Below are positions 16,342 through 24,257 of a DNA stretch of 36,788 nucleotides, piece after piece. The position numbers and the translations under genes are program-made. Position 1 is the first letter of the stretch, and each line of letters opens with the position of its first letter. Under the pieces are notes generated by a model. It was not told where the DNA came from and did not search any database. It was given only the letters and a program-made list of their open reading frames with translations. Origin of the DNA: Gemmatimonadota bacterium (GTDB lineage: Bacteria; Gemmatimonadota; Gemmatimonadetes; Gemmatimonadales; Gemmatimonadaceae); NCBI GenBank assembly GCA_021324635.1, contig JAJPIS010000096.1:1-36788 (forward strand). The letters run 5' to 3'.

Positions 16342-18060
16342 ATGAGGTCGTATGAGCACACTCGCGTCATGACGTACGTGGCCGCGACCGGGTCGGGACC
16401 GGTCTTCTCGCAGGCCGCATCCGCGCAGGCGGCGGCGCCGCGCGCGGGGGGGCTGAGCGCCGCCGAGTCGTCGCTTGCCGCCGGGAAGGAGCACGAGCAG
16501 GCCGGCCGGCTCGACGACGCCATTCGCGCGTACACGGCCGCCGCGGCCATGGCGGCCGCCGTGCCGCTCGACCTGGCGGCCAAGGCGGAAGCCCTGCGGC
16601 GCCATGCCTCGATCCGGCGGCGACGTCACGAGTTCGAGGCCGCGCGGGCGCTCTGTCAGGAGAGCCACACCATCGCCGAGGCGGTCGGGGACGACGAGCT
16701 GGCGGCGGAGGCGCTGAACGGCCTCGGGCTCGCGCATCTGGAGCAGGGGCAGACGGCGGAGGCGTCGGATGCGATCGAGCGCGCGCTCGCGGTGGCCGGC
16801 GACCGGCCGGCGCTCCGCGGCCGGATCGAGCAGAACCTCGGGATCATCGCCAACATCCGAGGCGATTTCCACACCGCGCTCGGGTGTTACGAGCGCTCGC
16901 TCAACGCCTTCCGCGCCGCGCGCGACACCCGGATGTGCGCGTTCGCGTACCACAACCTCGGCATGATCAACGCCGACCGCGAGCAGTGGGCCGAGGCCGA
17001 CCGCTACTTCGAGGCGAGCCTGGGGATCGCCGACGTCCTGGGCGACCGGCAGCTCCGCGGCAACGTGCTCCTGAACCGGACCGAAGTCCACCTCGCCTGT
17101 CAGCGCTACGAGGATGCGCGGCGCAGCGCCGAGGAGGCGTTGCGCATCTTCGATCAGATCGGCGTCCGCCAGGGCAAGTCCGAGGCGTACAAGTTCATCG
17201 GCATGCTGTATCGGGAGACCGGCGCGACGGCGCTCGCCGAGGCGCGGTTGCGCTCGGCGATCGCGCTCGCGACCGAGAGTGGCGGCGTGCTCGAGGAGGC
17301 CGAGGCGACGCGCGAGCTGGCGCTGCTGTTCCGTCGACTCGACCGCAACCACGAGGCGCTGACCCTCCTCAACACGGCGCATCGGCTGTTCGCCCGGCTG
17401 GGCGCGCGGGCCGACGCCCAGAACGTGCGCGCCAACGTCGCGTCGCTCGAGCGGATCTACCTCGAGCTCGTCGCCGCGTGGGGGCGGTCGATCGAATCCA
17501 CGGACAGCTACACCTACGGCCACTCGGGCCGGGTGGCGGAGTACGCCGACCGGGTCGCGGCGGCGCTCGGCTGGGACAGCATCCAGCGCACCACCGTTCG
17601 CATGGGCGCCTACCTGCACGACCTCGGTAAGGTGCGCGTCCCGCACGAGATCCTCAACAAGCCCGGCCCGCTGACCCCGGGCGAGCGCGAGACGATGCAG
17701 ATGCACCCGCTCTTCGGCCTCGAGCTGCTGGCGGCCGTCGAGTTCCCCTGGCAGATCAAACCGATCATCCGGTCACACCACGAGAAGTACGATGGCACCG
17801 GATACCCCGACCGGCTGCGCGGCGACGAGATCCCGATGCCGGCGCAGGTGATCTGCATCGTCGACGTGTACGACGCGCTGACGACGACGCGCAGCTATCG
17901 GTCGGCCTTCACGCACGAGCAGGCGGTGACCGAGATGGCGGCCTGCCAGCGGTGGTGGCGGCCCGACGTGTACGCGGCCTTCGCCGCCAGCGTCGGCGGG
18001 CCGGGTGGGCCAGGGGAGGCGGATCTGGACGCGGTGGCGCGGGGCGCCGCCGAAGCCTGA
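16342..18060 (+). CDS. TPR-repeat protein with C-terminal HD-GYP domain
   Basis: A 572-residue cytoplasmic protein. Residues about 45-370 are tandem tetratricopeptide-like helical repeats (for example ALNGLGLAHLEQGQTAEASD, AFAYHNLGMINADREQWAEAD), a protein-protein interaction platform. The C-terminal HD-GYP domain (about 380-550) has the metal ligands HD in AYLHDLGK (426-427), RSHHEKYDGTGYP with GYP at 487-489, and IVDVYDAL. HD-GYP enzymes hydrolyse cyclic di-GMP, or 3'3'-cGAMP in some lineages. The sensory part being TPRs, not a receiver, suggests control by a protein partner. The start is 16342 or 16369; neither has a clear Shine-Dalgarno. A G10 run lies about 80 nt upstream. Confidence 0.9.
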   Translation: MRSYEHTRVMTYVAATGSGPVFSQAASAQAAAPRAGGLSAAESSLAAGKEHEQAGRLDDAIRAYTAAAAMAAAVPLDLAAKAEALRRHASIRRRRHEFEAARALCQESHTIAEAVGDDELAAEALNGLGLAHLEQGQTAEASDAIERALAVAGDRPALRGRIEQNLGIIANIRGDFHTALGCYERSLNAFRAARDTRMCAFAYHNLGMINADREQWAEADRYFEASLGIADVLGDRQLRGNVLLNRTEVHLACQRYEDARRSAEEALRIFDQIGVRQGKSEAYKFIGMLYRETGATALAEARLRSAIALATESGGVLEEAEATRELALLFRRLDRNHEALTLLNTAHRLFARLGARADAQNVRANVASLERIYLELVAAWGRSIESTDSYTYGHSGRVAEYADRVAAALGWDSIQRTTVRMGAYLHDLGKVRVPHEILNKPGPLTPGERETMQMHPLFGLELLAAVEFPWQIKPIIRSHHEKYDGTGYPDRLRGDEIPMPAQVICIVDVYDALTTTRSYRSAFTHEQAVTEMAACQRWWRPDVYAAFAASVGGPGGPGEADLDAVARGAAEA

Positions 18061-18160
18061 TCGGCCTCGACCCCCGCGCCGCGCACCATGCGGCGCCGAT
18101 TACGACGATCACGGCCGAGCCGCGCACGCTCGACGCGCGGTCGGCGGTCGCTCTGAGGGG

Positions 18161-19126
18161 CTACGCGCCCGCGGCGGAGAGAGCGGCGACCACGGTGTCG
18201 TGCACCGGCGTCTCGACGCCGTGGAGCCGGCCGAGCCGGGCGAGCGTGCCGCTCAGCGCATCGAGCTCGGTTGCGGCGTGCCGCTCGAGGTCGAGGAGCA
18301 GGCTGGGCTTGGTCCCGGGCGGCAGCTCGACCAGACGGGCGAGCGTGCGCTGAACGTCAGCCTCATCGAGCGCCACCCCGACCGCGCGGCTGACCGCCGC
18401 GACCTCCCGAACGGCGCGCTCGAGCACCTCCCGCCCGAACGGCGCGGCGAGCACCGCGCCCAGTTCGCGGCGGGCGAGGCCGCAGACAGCGGCCATGGGC
18501 GCCAGGAAGGCGAGCTTTCGCCAGAGATCGAGCGCGATGTGGGGGGAGATCTCGGCCTCGATGCCAGCGGAGCCGAGCGCGGTCACGAGCGCCGTCGCTC
18601 GGTCCGAGGGGGCCCCGGAGGGCTCGCCGACCACGATACGCCGAAAGCTCGAGGCGCGTCGCACGACACCAGGGGCCGTGCGTGCGGCACTGATGTACGT
18701 CAGCCCTGGCAGGACGGCGGCGGCCGGCACGCCCATCGCGACCAGACGATCGAGGATATCGACGCCGTTCAGCAGCGGCACGATCGTCGTGCCGTCGCGC
18801 CCCAACGTCCGCAGCAGTGGCGCGAGCTCGGGGAGCGAGTAGCTCTTGACCGTGAGGAGCGCGACGGCGCACCCCTGGAGGTCGTCGATGTGGTCGACGG
18901 CGATGACGGGCGCGACGTCCGAGGCGCCGTCCGGCTCCTGGACGAGCACGCCGCCGCGCTGCCGGATCGCCGCGAGATGCTCCCCGCGAGCGAGGAGCCG
19001 CACGTCGGAGCCGGCCCGGGCGAGCGCGGCGGCGAAGTACCCGCCGACGCCGCCCGCTCCGATCACCGCGATCCGGATCCGCCGCGGGGCGGCGTGCTCC
19101 GCGACCGGACCGGTCCCGCCGATCAC
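18161..19126 (-). CDS. 2-dehydropantoate 2-reductase-like (ApbA/PanE family) oxidoreductase
   Basis: A 321-residue NADP-dependent ketoacid reductase family member. The N-terminal Rossmann motif is IAVIGAGGVGGYFAAALARAG. The central TVKSY and PLLNGVD fit the family, and the C-terminal helical domain contains LWRKLAFLAP. In E. coli PanE this helix (KLAVNCVIN) carries Asn180 and Asn184 for substrate binding; here both asparagines are replaced although the lysine is kept. This matches a family branch whose substrate is not established, so the panE name is withheld. GTG 19126 is chosen because it has GGAG just upstream and lies 25 nt after the preceding gene. Confidence 0.85.
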   Translation of the reverse strand: MIGGTGPVAEHAAPRRIRIAVIGAGGVGGYFAAALARAGSDVRLLARGEHLAAIRQRGGVLVQEPDGASDVAPVIAVDHIDDLQGCAVALLTVKSYSLPELAPLLRTLGRDGTTIVPLLNGVDILDRLVAMGVPAAAVLPGLTYISAARTAPGVVRRASSFRRIVVGEPSGAPSDRATALVTALGSAGIEAEISPHIALDLWRKLAFLAPMAAVCGLARRELGAVLAAPFGREVLERAVREVAAVSRAVGVALDEADVQRTLARLVELPPGTKPSLLLDLERHAATELDALSGTLARLGRLHGVETPVHDTVVAALSAAGA

Positions 19127-19151
19127 GCGCCCGCTCCGCGGACGCGGACGG

Positions 19152-19529
19152 CTACGGCCCCGCCTGACGCCGACGGCGTGGCAGTGGCGACGCGCCCCCG
19201 GCCGCGTCGTACGCGGCGGCCGCCCACGCGGCGACATCGCTCGGCGAGTACGCCGCGCCGACCGCGCCGGGCAGCGTCGTGCTCGCGCGGCGGACGAGCG
19301 CGGTCACGCCCCCCAGGAGCTGCTGCCGCCGGATCCCCGTGGTCCGCATGCCGCGTCCGTAGGCCGCGAACGCCGCTCGCAGGCGCGCGCGCACGGCTCG
19401 CCACTCCCGCCGCTGTGCACGTTCCGGCATCGGCCGGGTCAACATCGCGAGCACGCGTGCACACGCCGCGTCGAGCGTGGGCGTGGGCTCGACCCCGCGG
19501 ACAACGGCCGGGTCGGATCGGACGGACAT
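19152..19529 (-). CDS. Hypothetical protein upstream of the PanE-like gene
   Basis: A 125-residue Arg/Ala-rich protein with no recognised family. The ATG at 19529 has GGGAGGAG at suitable spacing, the main argument for it. The middle is helical (EWRAVRARLRAAFAAYGRGM, RRQQLLGGVTALVRRA), followed by a short AAYSPSDVAAWAAAAYDAA helix. No signal peptide. It ends 25 nt before the reductase start, so the pair forms an operon. Confidence 0.6.
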   Translation of the reverse strand: MSVRSDPAVVRGVEPTPTLDAACARVLAMLTRPMPERAQRREWRAVRARLRAAFAAYGRGMRTTGIRRQQLLGGVTALVRRASTTLPGAVGAAYSPSDVAAWAAAAYDAAGGASPLPRRRRQAGP

Positions 19530-20575
19530 CGAAGGGCTCCTCCCAGGGCAGGACGACGACCGGACTCGCGCGGACGGTATCGGTCGCACGGCGCGTGCCG
19601 ATCGGGTCCGCTCGATGGTATCAGTGGAATCTCTTCCTACACCGTAGCAGCGTGCACGGCCCAAACTCAACCCCGCGCTGCCTCGGACGGTGTGCCGGCG
19701 GGCGACAGGAGGAGCCGGTCGGGTCGACGTCCGCCGGACACATATCCGCCCCGCCAGGATCGGCGTGGCCTCACGGCGGTCACAGTCCCGGCCCTGGCGG
19801 GGCGACTCAGCGACCCCGGCGCCCCGACTTGGCCGACGTCGCCCACGGCTTGCCCGGGCGTGGTGGCGGCTGAGGGGCGGGGGAGGCGCGGGAGGCGCGG
19901 GAGGCGGGGCGCGCGCTCCCCGGCGACCTGGGTGAGGCCCCGGAGGGCGGAGCCCCGGAGCGCGGGACGCGGGAGGGTTGGGCACCAGGGCCGGCGCCCG
20001 GAACGCCCCGCCGGGCGCCCCCGAGACTCGCGCGACCACGGGGTGATCTCCCGGACGGTGGGTCGTGCGGGACCGGCTGGACGCCGCGGTCCGGCCGCGC
20101 CGGCGCGGTCGGCCGGGTCGGCGGGGTCGGCGACGCCGCCGCGGCGGATGCGCGGCACGGCACGTCTGGCGGAGATGGATGTCGCGCGGTGCGGGACTCT
20201 CGAGCCATGCGTGCGAGCCTCGGGTTATGTGGCGGCCACCCTGTGCGGCCATGTCCAGCATGGCCACGTGCAGCATGCGAGCACAACCGTCTCAGTGATG
20301 CACGTCACGAGCGTGTACCGGCGGCACGGACGTGCGCGTGCGACTGAAACTTTCAAGCCACGGGCGGCGTAGGGGACGCAGGAGATCGTGGTGCACGCGA
20401 CGCAGGTCCGGTCCCGGTGCACCAAAGGCTACGGGTGGGATCCAGTCGCACGATGTTACTTCCCAACCCTGGCGGCGTCTCCGGTGTCGAAGCAGTACAC
20501 GGCAGTACACGGCAGTACGCGCGGTGCCACGACGTCACCTCGATGCGAGTGCTGCGACTCTCGAAGGAGCGATAT
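19530..20575. other. 1-kb region without a convincing gene
   Basis: Frames through this stretch are Pro/Arg/Gly-rich and low in complexity, with no domain on either strand. It contains a GGGAGGCGC triplication near 19880-19905, GTCGG-rich repeats near 20107-20130, a hairpin at 20247-20265 (GGCCATG / CATGGCC) and CAGTACACGG repeated head to tail at 20495-20515. I searched by eye for RNase P RNA, tmRNA, signal recognition particle RNA and tRNA signatures and found none. Confidence 0.5.
19641..19670 (-). promoter_or_regulatory. Weak promoter-like pair upstream of the 19529 gene
   Basis: On the minus strand TTGAGT (19665-19670) and TACGGT (19641-19646) are 18 nt apart, within an unusually AT-rich patch for this window. 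It lies about 110 nt upstream of the start. A consensus match only. Confidence 0.25.
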
Positions 20576-20794
20576 ATGGAAACCCCGTGGAAAGCAGGAG
20601 ACACCGCGTCGGTGCACTGCCCGCATTGCGGTGACATCGTGACGGCAAGGTATGCGCGTCGCTCGGTCGCGCTCCCGCGCACGCGCTTGCGGGTCCGCGA
20701 CGTGCTGGTGAGCATCTGCGGCGCGTGTGATGCGGTGCTGGCGTTCCCGCGGCAGTCGATCGCGCAGTTTCGCGAGGTCGGTGTCGGGAAGTAG
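20576..20794 (+). CDS. Small zinc-ribbon protein (YgiT-like)
   Basis: A 72-residue protein with two CxxC knuckles, CPHC (15-18) and CGAC (48-51), separated by a beta-rich segment. It ends FPRQSIAQFREVG, a tail seen in stand-alone YgiT/MqsA-type zinc-finger proteins. The start is supported by AAGGAGC 5-10 nt upstream. It lacks the MqsA helix-turn-helix domain and no MqsR-like toxin is adjacent, so an antitoxin role is not supported. A strong terminator follows. Confidence 0.75.
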   Translation: METPWKAGDTASVHCPHCGDIVTARYARRSVALPRTRLRVRDVLVSICGACDAVLAFPRQSIAQFREVGVGK

Positions 20795-20819
20795 CACGCA
20801 CGAGATCGTCGGGTGTGAC

Positions 20820-20852
20820 AGAGCCCACGCGCGCAGGCGCGTGGGCTCTTTG
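20820..20852 (+). terminator. Intrinsic terminator, 13-bp perfect stem
   Basis: AGAGCCCACGCGC pairs exactly with GCGCGTGGGCTCT (20837-20849) around a GCAG loop, and TTG follows. It sits between the zinc-ribbon gene and the convergent mscL gene. The A/T-flanked stem can serve either direction. Confidence 0.8.
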
Positions 20853-20929
20853 TCATCCGGCGGCGTCCGGACGCTGCGGGCCCGCACCTGCCGCGGCATG
20901 CACGCCGTGCGGCCGCCGGTGACCGTGCG

Positions 20930-21415
20930 TCACCCGCCCGACGGGACGATTCCCGGGGCGCCGCCGGCGGCGAGCTGCGACGTGCAGTCGGGGCACCGCG
21001 TGGCGCCGAGCGGGATCGGCATGGTGCAGTACGGGCACGGCTTGGTGCTCGGGGCGGGCGGGGTCGTCGGAGCCGGATAGAGCCGTGACAGCGCCCGGAC
21101 GAGGACGAAGACGCAGGCCGCGACGATCAGGAAGGTGAGCAGGGTATTGATGAACGTGCCGTAGTTGAGCGTCACCGCGCCGGCGGCTTTGGCCTCGGCC
21201 GGAGTGGCATAGGGCGGGGGTGCCTTGGCGCCGATCTTGAGCAGCACGAAATGACTCGAGAAGTCCAACCCGCCGGTCGCCAGGCCGACCACGGGCATGA
21301 GCACGTCGTCGACGAGCGATTTCACGATCGCGCCGAACGCGGCGCCGATGATGACGCCGACGGCCAGGTCGACGACGTTCCCGCGCATGATGAATGCCTT
21401 GAAATCCTTGAGCAT
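20930..21415 (-). CDS. mscL: Large-conductance mechanosensitive channel MscL with C-terminal zinc ribbon
   Basis: A 161-residue MscL, the inner-membrane emergency valve opened by membrane tension in hypo-osmotic shock. The N-terminus MLKDFKAFIMRGNVVDLAVG and pore helix GVIIGAAFGAIVKSLVDDVLMP are textbook. The periplasmic loop follows, then TM2 (INTLLTFLIVAACVFVLVRAL). In place of the usual short amphipathic C-terminal bundle there is a Pro/Thr linker and a zinc-ribbon module, CPYC and CPDC separated by 11 residues, facing the cytoplasm. The ATG at 21415 has GGAGGT close upstream. Confidence 0.95.
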   Translation of the reverse strand: MLKDFKAFIMRGNVVDLAVGVIIGAAFGAIVKSLVDDVLMPVVGLATGGLDFSSHFVLLKIGAKAPPPYATPAEAKAAGAVTLNYGTFINTLLTFLIVAACVFVLVRALSRLYPAPTTPPAPSTKPCPYCTMPIPLGATRCPDCTSQLAAGGAPGIVPSGG

Positions 21416-21516
21416 GGCACCTCCGGTCGTGGGCGACGCACGCACGCGAGACTGCGCTTCGTCAGACAACGTGCTCCGCGCCGCCCCGGTCCGCCAGGGC
21501 GCGGGCGCCCGACCGG

Positions 21517-22533
21517 CTACCGCTTCTCGTCGAGCTTGATCAGTTGCTCCACGGTCACGCCCTCGGCTTCCGCCTGGAAGTTGACGACCACGCGGTGGCG
21601 AAGGACGGACAGCGCGACGCTGTGCACGTCCTCGAGGTCCGGAATCGCGCGGCCATCCATCGCCGCCCGCGCCTTGGCGCCGAGCACGAGGTACTGGGAG
21701 GCGCGGGGCCCCGCGCCGTAGCTCACGTACCGCTTGACCTCGGCGGTCGCCTCGGCCGCCGACGGCCGCGTCGATCGGGCGAGGCGCACAGCGTACGCCA
21801 CCAGGCTCGGCGGGGCGGGGAGGCGCCGCACGAGATGCTGAAGCTCGAGCAGGCGTTCGGCGCGGAGCACGGGCACCACCGTCGCCGTCACGTCGCCGGT
21901 GGTGGCGGCGACGATCGCCTCCTCCTCGGTGCGTGACGGGTAGTCGACGCGCAGCTCGAACATGAAGCGATCGAGTTGGGCCTCTGGGAGCGGGTACGTC
22001 CCCTCCTGCTCGATCGGGTTCTGCGTCGCGAGGACGAAGAACGGCTCGGGGAGGTGATGCGTCTGGCCGGCCGCCGTGACCGCATGCTCCTGCATGGCCT
22101 GGAGGAGCGCCGCCTGTGTCTTCGGCGGTGCGCGGTTGATCTCGTCCGCGAGCACGACGTTGGCGAACACGGGGCCACGAGCGAAGCGAAAGGCGCGGTG
22201 CCCGGTCGCCTGATCTTCCTCGAGCAGCTCCGTGCCCGTGATGTCGCTCGGCATCAGGTCGGGGGTGAACTGCACCCGGGAAAAAGAGAGCTCGAGCGCC
22301 TGCGCGACCGTCTGGACGAGCAGCGTCTTGGCGAGACCCGGCACGCCCACCAACAGGGCGTGCCCCCCGGCGAGCAACGCCGCGACGAGATTGTCGACCA
22401 CCGACCGCTGGCCGACGATCCGTTGGGCGATCTGCGCGATGAGCGCGGTGCGCGCGTGCGCCAGCTCGTCCAGGAGTTGGACGTCGCGATCGTCGCTGGG
22501 GGCGTGCTGGGGGCGAAGGGCCGGTGCGGTCAC
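21517..22533 (-). CDS. MoxR-family AAA+ ATPase
   Basis: A 338-residue MoxR ATPase, a chaperone-like AAA+ protein. Walker A is GVPGLAKT (63-70), Walker B VVLADE (126-131), followed by INRAPPKTQAALLQAMQE and the family signature NPIEQEGTYPLPEAQLDRFM. The C-terminal lid domain is complete. The start is GTG 22533. MoxR proteins usually act with a neighbouring DUF58 or von Willebrand A-domain protein; none lies here. The next gene downstream is mscL, 101 nt away. Confidence 0.93.
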   Translation of the reverse strand: MTAPALRPQHAPSDDRDVQLLDELAHARTALIAQIAQRIVGQRSVVDNLVAALLAGGHALLVGVPGLAKTLLVQTVAQALELSFSRVQFTPDLMPSDITGTELLEEDQATGHRAFRFARGPVFANVVLADEINRAPPKTQAALLQAMQEHAVTAAGQTHHLPEPFFVLATQNPIEQEGTYPLPEAQLDRFMFELRVDYPSRTEEEAIVAATTGDVTATVVPVLRAERLLELQHLVRRLPAPPSLVAYAVRLARSTRPSAAEATAEVKRYVSYGAGPRASQYLVLGAKARAAMDGRAIPDLEDVHSVALSVLRHRVVVNFQAEAEGVTVEQLIKLDEKR

Positions 22534-22691
22534 GCCCGCAATCTAGGCGCAGGCCCAGCCTGCGCGAGTCCCGCAACTCCTCGTGCCCGACGGACTAACG
22601 CCGCGACCGAGTACGCGGCGAGTCCCGCGCGAGGTAGGTCGTGGTAGGCCGGTGCTAGGCCGGCGCCGGGCCGGTCGGTGCCGCGCGGGCG

Positions 22692-23216
22692 CTACGGCAG
22701 CGCGAAGGGCGCGCGTGACTCGACCGGATAGTTCGTGCTGGTCAACATCCCCACGGCCGTGAGCGCCCCGTGGACCTGCGGCCGGCGCCAGCGCACCACG
22801 TAGCTGAGCGACGCATGCGGGTCGAGCCGCTGGTTGCGGAGCGCCTGCGTGAACATCTGCCCGGTGCTCCACCGCCAGACTTCGCCGCCGGCCGCGTCGA
22901 GGACGACCAGGTCGTGGGTGCGTCCGTTGGGAAATGTCAACTCGAGCTTCCTGGTCGAGTTGTTCGTGACGTGCAGCGTGAAATGCACATCGTCCCCCAG
23001 CACGGCCACGTCGACCGCGGCGCTGAGGTTCGCGCCCGACGCGGCCCCGCGCGCGGACCCGGCTGACGATGCCGCCCCGGTCGCCCCCGTCGCGGGCGCC
23101 GCGCCCGGGTTCGTCGCGGCCGCCGCCGTCGCCAGCGAAAAGGCGTGCGTCCGAGACCCGCAGGCGTAGGCGAGAGCGAAGCTGGCAGCGAGGATCGCGG
23201 CGGATCGGGCGCGCAT
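22692..23216 (-). CDS. Secreted BsuPI-domain protein
   Basis: A 174-residue exported protein. The start at 23216 gives a signal segment AAILASFALAYAC-like, with a possible but non-ideal lipobox (AYAC). A Gly/Ala-rich linker follows. The second half is a BsuPI domain, an immunoglobulin-like fold named after a Bacillus intracellular proteinase inhibitor: VHFTLHVTNNSTRKLELTF, then GRTHDLVVLDAAGGEVWRWS and SLSYVVRWRRPQ. An inhibitor role is not implied by the fold alone. A good promoter on this strand lies at 23338-23366, and the alternative upstream ATG at 23378 is upstream of that promoter. Confidence 0.82.
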   Translation of the reverse strand: MRARSAAILAASFALAYACGSRTHAFSLATAAAATNPGAAPATGATGAASSAGSARGAASGANLSAAVDVAVLGDDVHFTLHVTNNSTRKLELTFPNGRTHDLVVLDAAGGEVWRWSTGQMFTQALRNQRLDPHASLSYVVRWRRPQVHGALTAVGMLTSTNYPVESRAPFALP

Positions 23217-23337
23217 GTGCTTGGGACGGCGGGAAGCCGCAGGGCGGGGCGGCGGGATGCGACGCCGGACGGGCGGGCGACTGCCGGTCGAGGTACGCGG
23301 CCTTTCGGGGAGGATGCTCACGGTTCTACCGGCTACA

Positions 23338-23366
23338 AAGTTATCCACAATGCTCGAGGCCGTCAA
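23338..23366 (-). promoter_or_regulatory. Sigma-70-like promoter for the BsuPI gene
   Basis: On the minus strand TTGACG (23361-23366) and TAACTT (23338-23343) are 17 nt apart, the best consensus match I found in the window. It would start transcription near 23331, about 115 nt before the chosen ATG. Confidence 0.6.
23341..23349 (+). promoter_or_regulatory. Single perfect DnaA-box sequence
   Basis: TTATCCACA matches the E. coli consensus exactly and overlaps the -10 element of the minus-strand promoter. No further boxes are nearby, so a DnaA-sensitive promoter is more likely than an origin; chance is also possible. Confidence 0.4.
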
Positions 23367-23378
23367 GGCCGACGACAC

Positions 23379-23397
23379 GCGTAAGTGATATTTACGC
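23379..23397. promoter_or_regulatory. Operator-like inverted repeat
   Basis: GCGTAA and TTACGC are separated by 7 nt (GTGATAT) in an AT-rich context between the two divergent units. The size and symmetry fit a dimeric regulator site; the regulator is unknown. Confidence 0.35.
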
Positions 23398-23584
23398 TGT
23401 AACTTGCCATTCGTCTACTGTTTTCTTCGCCGGCCGAAAACTGGCGTGCAAACAGTCGAGGCCGGTTATGTTGCGCCGGGGCCCCTCGGCCGGTACATTC
23501 CGCCCCCGAGGGCCAGGGACGGCGGTGAGCGTCCGCAGCCGGATTCCGGGACGGGACCGGCCCGTCCGCGCTGGAGGACAGAGG

Positions 23585-23902
23585 GTGGGACGAGGGGGCG
23601 GGGGAGAAGGCGGGGCGCCCGGAGGTGGCGCAGGGCGCGGTGGCCCATCGCTTCCGCTCGGTCGCCTGGCGACTGGCGGGTTCGAGTTCGCCGTCACGAT
23701 CCTGCTCGGCCTGGCCCTGGGGCGCTGGCTCGACAGGCGGGCGGGAACGGCACCGTGGCTCCTCATCCTCGGGGTATTCATCGGCGCGGCAGGAGGGTTC
23801 TACAGTCTGTATCGAGCCCTAACGACTAGCGACAGGCGTCGCCCGTCACGCTCGGGGGATCGAGGAGGATCGGACGCGGGTCGCCGCCCTGGCGGTGAGT
23901 GA
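23585..23902 (+). CDS. atpZ: AtpZ/AtpI-type F0F1 ATP synthase accessory protein
   Basis: A 105-residue membrane protein of the AtpZ family, first gene of the atp cluster. These proteins help ion uptake or c-ring assembly. Two helices are clear: FEFAVTILLGLALGRWLDRR, and WLLILGVFIGAAGGFYSLY after AGTAP. The Gly-rich first helix ending in LD and the GxxxG pattern of the second are family hallmarks. The GTG at 23585 has GGAGG 7 nt upstream, which decides the start. The N-terminus is a Gly-rich tail. The stop overlaps the next start in GTGAGTGA. Confidence 0.83.
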   Translation: MGRGGGGEGGAPGGGAGRGGPSLPLGRLATGGFEFAVTILLGLALGRWLDRRAGTAPWLLILGVFIGAAGGFYSLYRALTTSDRRRPSRSGDRGGSDAGRRPGGE

Positions 23903-24257
23903 GCCGGCGATGGGGACGCGGATCGCCCGGTTCGCCGGGTACTGCGCGGCGACCATCGCCGTGACCGGCTTCGGACTCGCCGCGGTGTTCGGGGCGCGCG
24001 GCCGCAGCGCGATCGCGTTGAGCGCGGCGGTCGCGTTCGGGGTGCAACTGCTGTCCTTCGCGGCCGCGTGGCGGTTCCGCCGGTCGAATCTGTTCGCGGT
24101 GTGGGGACTCGGCACGCTCGCGCGCTTTCTCGTGCTGGCGGTCTACGGCCTCGTCATCGTGCGTGCCGTCGGCTTCCCGCCGGAGGCGGCCCTTCTTAGC
24201 TTGGTCGTGTTCTTCTTCCTGTCGACGCTGCTCGAACCATGGCTTCTTCGGTCCTGA
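23895..24257 (+). CDS. AtpI-like membrane protein of the ATP synthase cluster
   Basis: A 120-residue protein with four hydrophobic segments (YCAATIAVTGFGLAAVF, IALSAAVAFGVQLLSFAAAW, LGTLARFLVLAVYGLVIV, ALLSLVVFFFLSTLLEPWLL). The pattern and position between atpZ and atpB fit the loosely conserved ATP synthase protein I group. The GTG at 23895 overlaps the atpZ stop by 8 nt, and its own end overlaps atpB by 19 nt, so the three are translationally coupled. Confidence 0.72.
   Translation: MSEPAMGTRIARFAGYCAATIAVTGFGLAAVFGARGRSAIALSAAVAFGVQLLSFAAAWRFRRSNLFAVWGLGTLARFLVLAVYGLVIVRAVGFPPEAALLSLVVFFFLSTLLEPWLLRS

Larger units (their letters stand above)
23217..23584. other. Divergent control region between the BsuPI gene and the atp cluster
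   Basis: 368 nt with an AT-richer core at 23335-23470. It contains a minus-strand promoter, one perfect DnaA-box sequence and a 6-bp inverted repeat (separate entries). I could not identify a plus-strand promoter for atpZ with confidence. TTATGT at 23466 could be a -10 element but lacks a matching -35. Confidence 0.5.

Noticed and set aside
15496-17706. 736-codon minus-strand open frame
   Set aside because: It lies opposite the lipoprotein and HD-GYP genes, which have recognisable domains; composition is shadow-like.
18005-19873. 622-codon plus-strand open frame
   Set aside because: Opposite the PanE-like gene and running into low-complexity sequence; no domain.
20576-20794. MqsA-type antitoxin of a toxin-antitoxin pair
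   Set aside because: No helix-turn-helix domain and no toxin gene adjacent; stand-alone zinc-ribbon proteins of this type are common.
23341-23349. Replication origin next to the atp cluster
   Set aside because: Only one DnaA box, no cluster, no dnaA, dnaN, gidA or par genes nearby.
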